From Collybiopsis luxurians FD-317 M1 (lineage: Eukaryota > Basidiomycota > Agaricomycetes > Agaricales > Omphalotaceae), in NCBI GenBank assembly GCA_000827265.1, contig KN834832.1:82169-146168 (forward strand): DNA of 64,000 bases, given 5' to 3'. Both the position numbers and the translations under genes were made by a program. This document shows, piece after piece, positions 63,244-64,000 of this stretch. Numbering within the stretch: position 1 is the stretch's first letter; each line of letters begins with the position of its first letter. A model generated the notes under the pieces. The model ran no database searches. It was not told the origin of the DNA and saw only the letters and a program-made list of their open reading frames with translations.

Positions 63244-64000
63244 CATCTTGGAATCAGAGTAATTTGCTCTGCAGGTAAAGCAGTCATTCTTGTCTAAAAC
63301 TGGTACAATGTCTATGGGTATGTCTCTATCTACACCGTTCATTCTTTCCCCTGACTGACCCACACTCTTTCCTAGAATGGAAGTCATTTGTCTGTGCAGG
63401 TCCAGATCAAAGGTCTGAATAGACAAACGATGTGTCTGAGACATACCATTGCCCATAGCAGAGACATCAGCCTCTAGAACATAAAGTTCTGAAGCATTGG
63501 GGTCAGTGTCGATATTGTTCATGTTGATATCTTCCTCTGGGGCAGCCACAGCCTGGACCTGGGATTTTGCTTTGCCCTTGCCCCTCCACCACTTGGGAGC
63601 TTGGCCCTCTTTCCCTCCACCTGGTCCCCAGCAGTTGGCCTTGTTGTGGCCCAGTTTTCTGCAATTGAAGCATGCGCAGTCATTGGAGGCTTGGTCACCA
63701 GTCAACCCTCGAGTCTGTGTCACTGAAGCATAAATGTTTGGGTTCTTGGCCAGTAACGCCTTGACCTTTTTGAGGTCCCTCTCCTCCTCATCAGCTTCAT
63801 CCTTCTTTTCCAAGTAAAGTGCATGTAGAAAGGTGAATGCCAATTCGCTGTCGGTACCTGGGACATTGCAAACATCTGGTTTCCACTCTTTGGGCAATGA
63901 AGCAAGGACGATGAGTCAGAACTGCTCGTCGGTACAAGTACCACCAGTGTTGTGAAGACGTTTAAGTAAGTTTCGCATCTTTCTCTTGTGCTCTTCCATC
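63244..64000 (-). pseudogene. Copia gag / nucleocapsid (partial)
   Basis: Gag-like sequence (KRKMRNLLKRLHNTGG..., a TGA at 63,916-63,918, LASLPKEWKPDV...) followed by a CCHC zinc knuckle CFNCRKLGHNKANC and a basic linker. The N-terminus is beyond the window edge. Confidence 0.88.

Larger units (their letters stand above)
59686..64000 (-). mobile_element. Ty1/copia LTR retrotransposon (5' part beyond window)
   Basis: The order on the minus strand is gag - protease - integrase - reverse transcriptase/RNase H - PPT - LTR, the Pseudoviridae/copia order. The body is intact in length but carries at least four in-frame TGA codons. It is inserted inside a P450 exon in the same orientation as that gene. 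Confidence 0.95.

Overview
The window looks like nuclear DNA of a filamentous basidiomycete, most likely an Agaricomycete. The evidence is short introns (about 45-60 nt) in nearly every gene, a short-type heme-thiolate peroxygenase, chitin synthase fragments of the myosin-motor class, NACHT-WD40 receptors, F-box paralogues, a CYP63-like P450 and intron-bearing tRNA-Cys genes. Species cannot be named from the sequence.

Left half (1-34.4 kb): a segmentally duplicated region. A module made of [NACHT-WD40 receptor on +] - [about 1.7 kb tail with a tRNA-like, A/B-box element] - [histone H4 on -] is seen three times. The first module enters only as its tail plus H4 (1-2.6 kb). The second (12.9-20.3 kb) and third (26.2-33.6 kb) are complete. 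Upstream of each complete module lies a decayed stretch holding a chitin-synthase (myosin-motor) fragment followed by an even older H4 pseudogene (10.1-11.3 kb and 20.8-22.1 kb). There are therefore five H4 loci. Only the last (33.0-33.5 kb) is canonical, and it is the one still paired head-to-head with an H3 gene. An eIF3a pseudogene, an intact peroxygenase gene and two broken F-box genes sit between modules 1 and 2. Comparing module copies reveals mobile-element insertions: two TA-flanked MITEs only in copy 1, and a 2.2 kb terminal-inverted-repeat element with a 7-bp target duplication only in copy 3. That element contains an assembly gap (163 N) flanked by a perfect 310-bp duplication.

Middle (34.4-52.4 kb): a second duplication family, 34.4-37.8 kb versus 48.3-51.4 kb, each copy carrying a small bulb-type (mannose-binding type) lectin gene. 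A third copy of its central 0.77 kb (51.46-52.23 kb) cuts a proline-rich gene. Between the two large copies are an AT-rich gene-poor tract (37.8-42.2 kb, with one LTR/primer-binding-site candidate), a two-exon DUF6536-type membrane protein and a secreted type-B carboxylesterase.

Right end (52.4-64 kb): an unassigned two-exon gene, mitochondrial malate dehydrogenase (with a 6-nt exon), an inverted pair of intron-containing tRNA-Cys(GCA) genes, and the 3' part of a P450 gene cut by a Ty1/copia retrotransposon in the same orientation. Only the element's 3' LTR and its gag-protease-integrase-RT/RNaseH body lie in the window. The element is dead: four in-frame TGA stops and an altered RT active site.

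Functionally, the standout is a young, still-expanding receptor cluster: two intact NLR-like receptors whose 14-repeat WD40 arrays have been homogenised in part while their NACHT halves have diverged, embedded in repeatedly copied histone H4 DNA.
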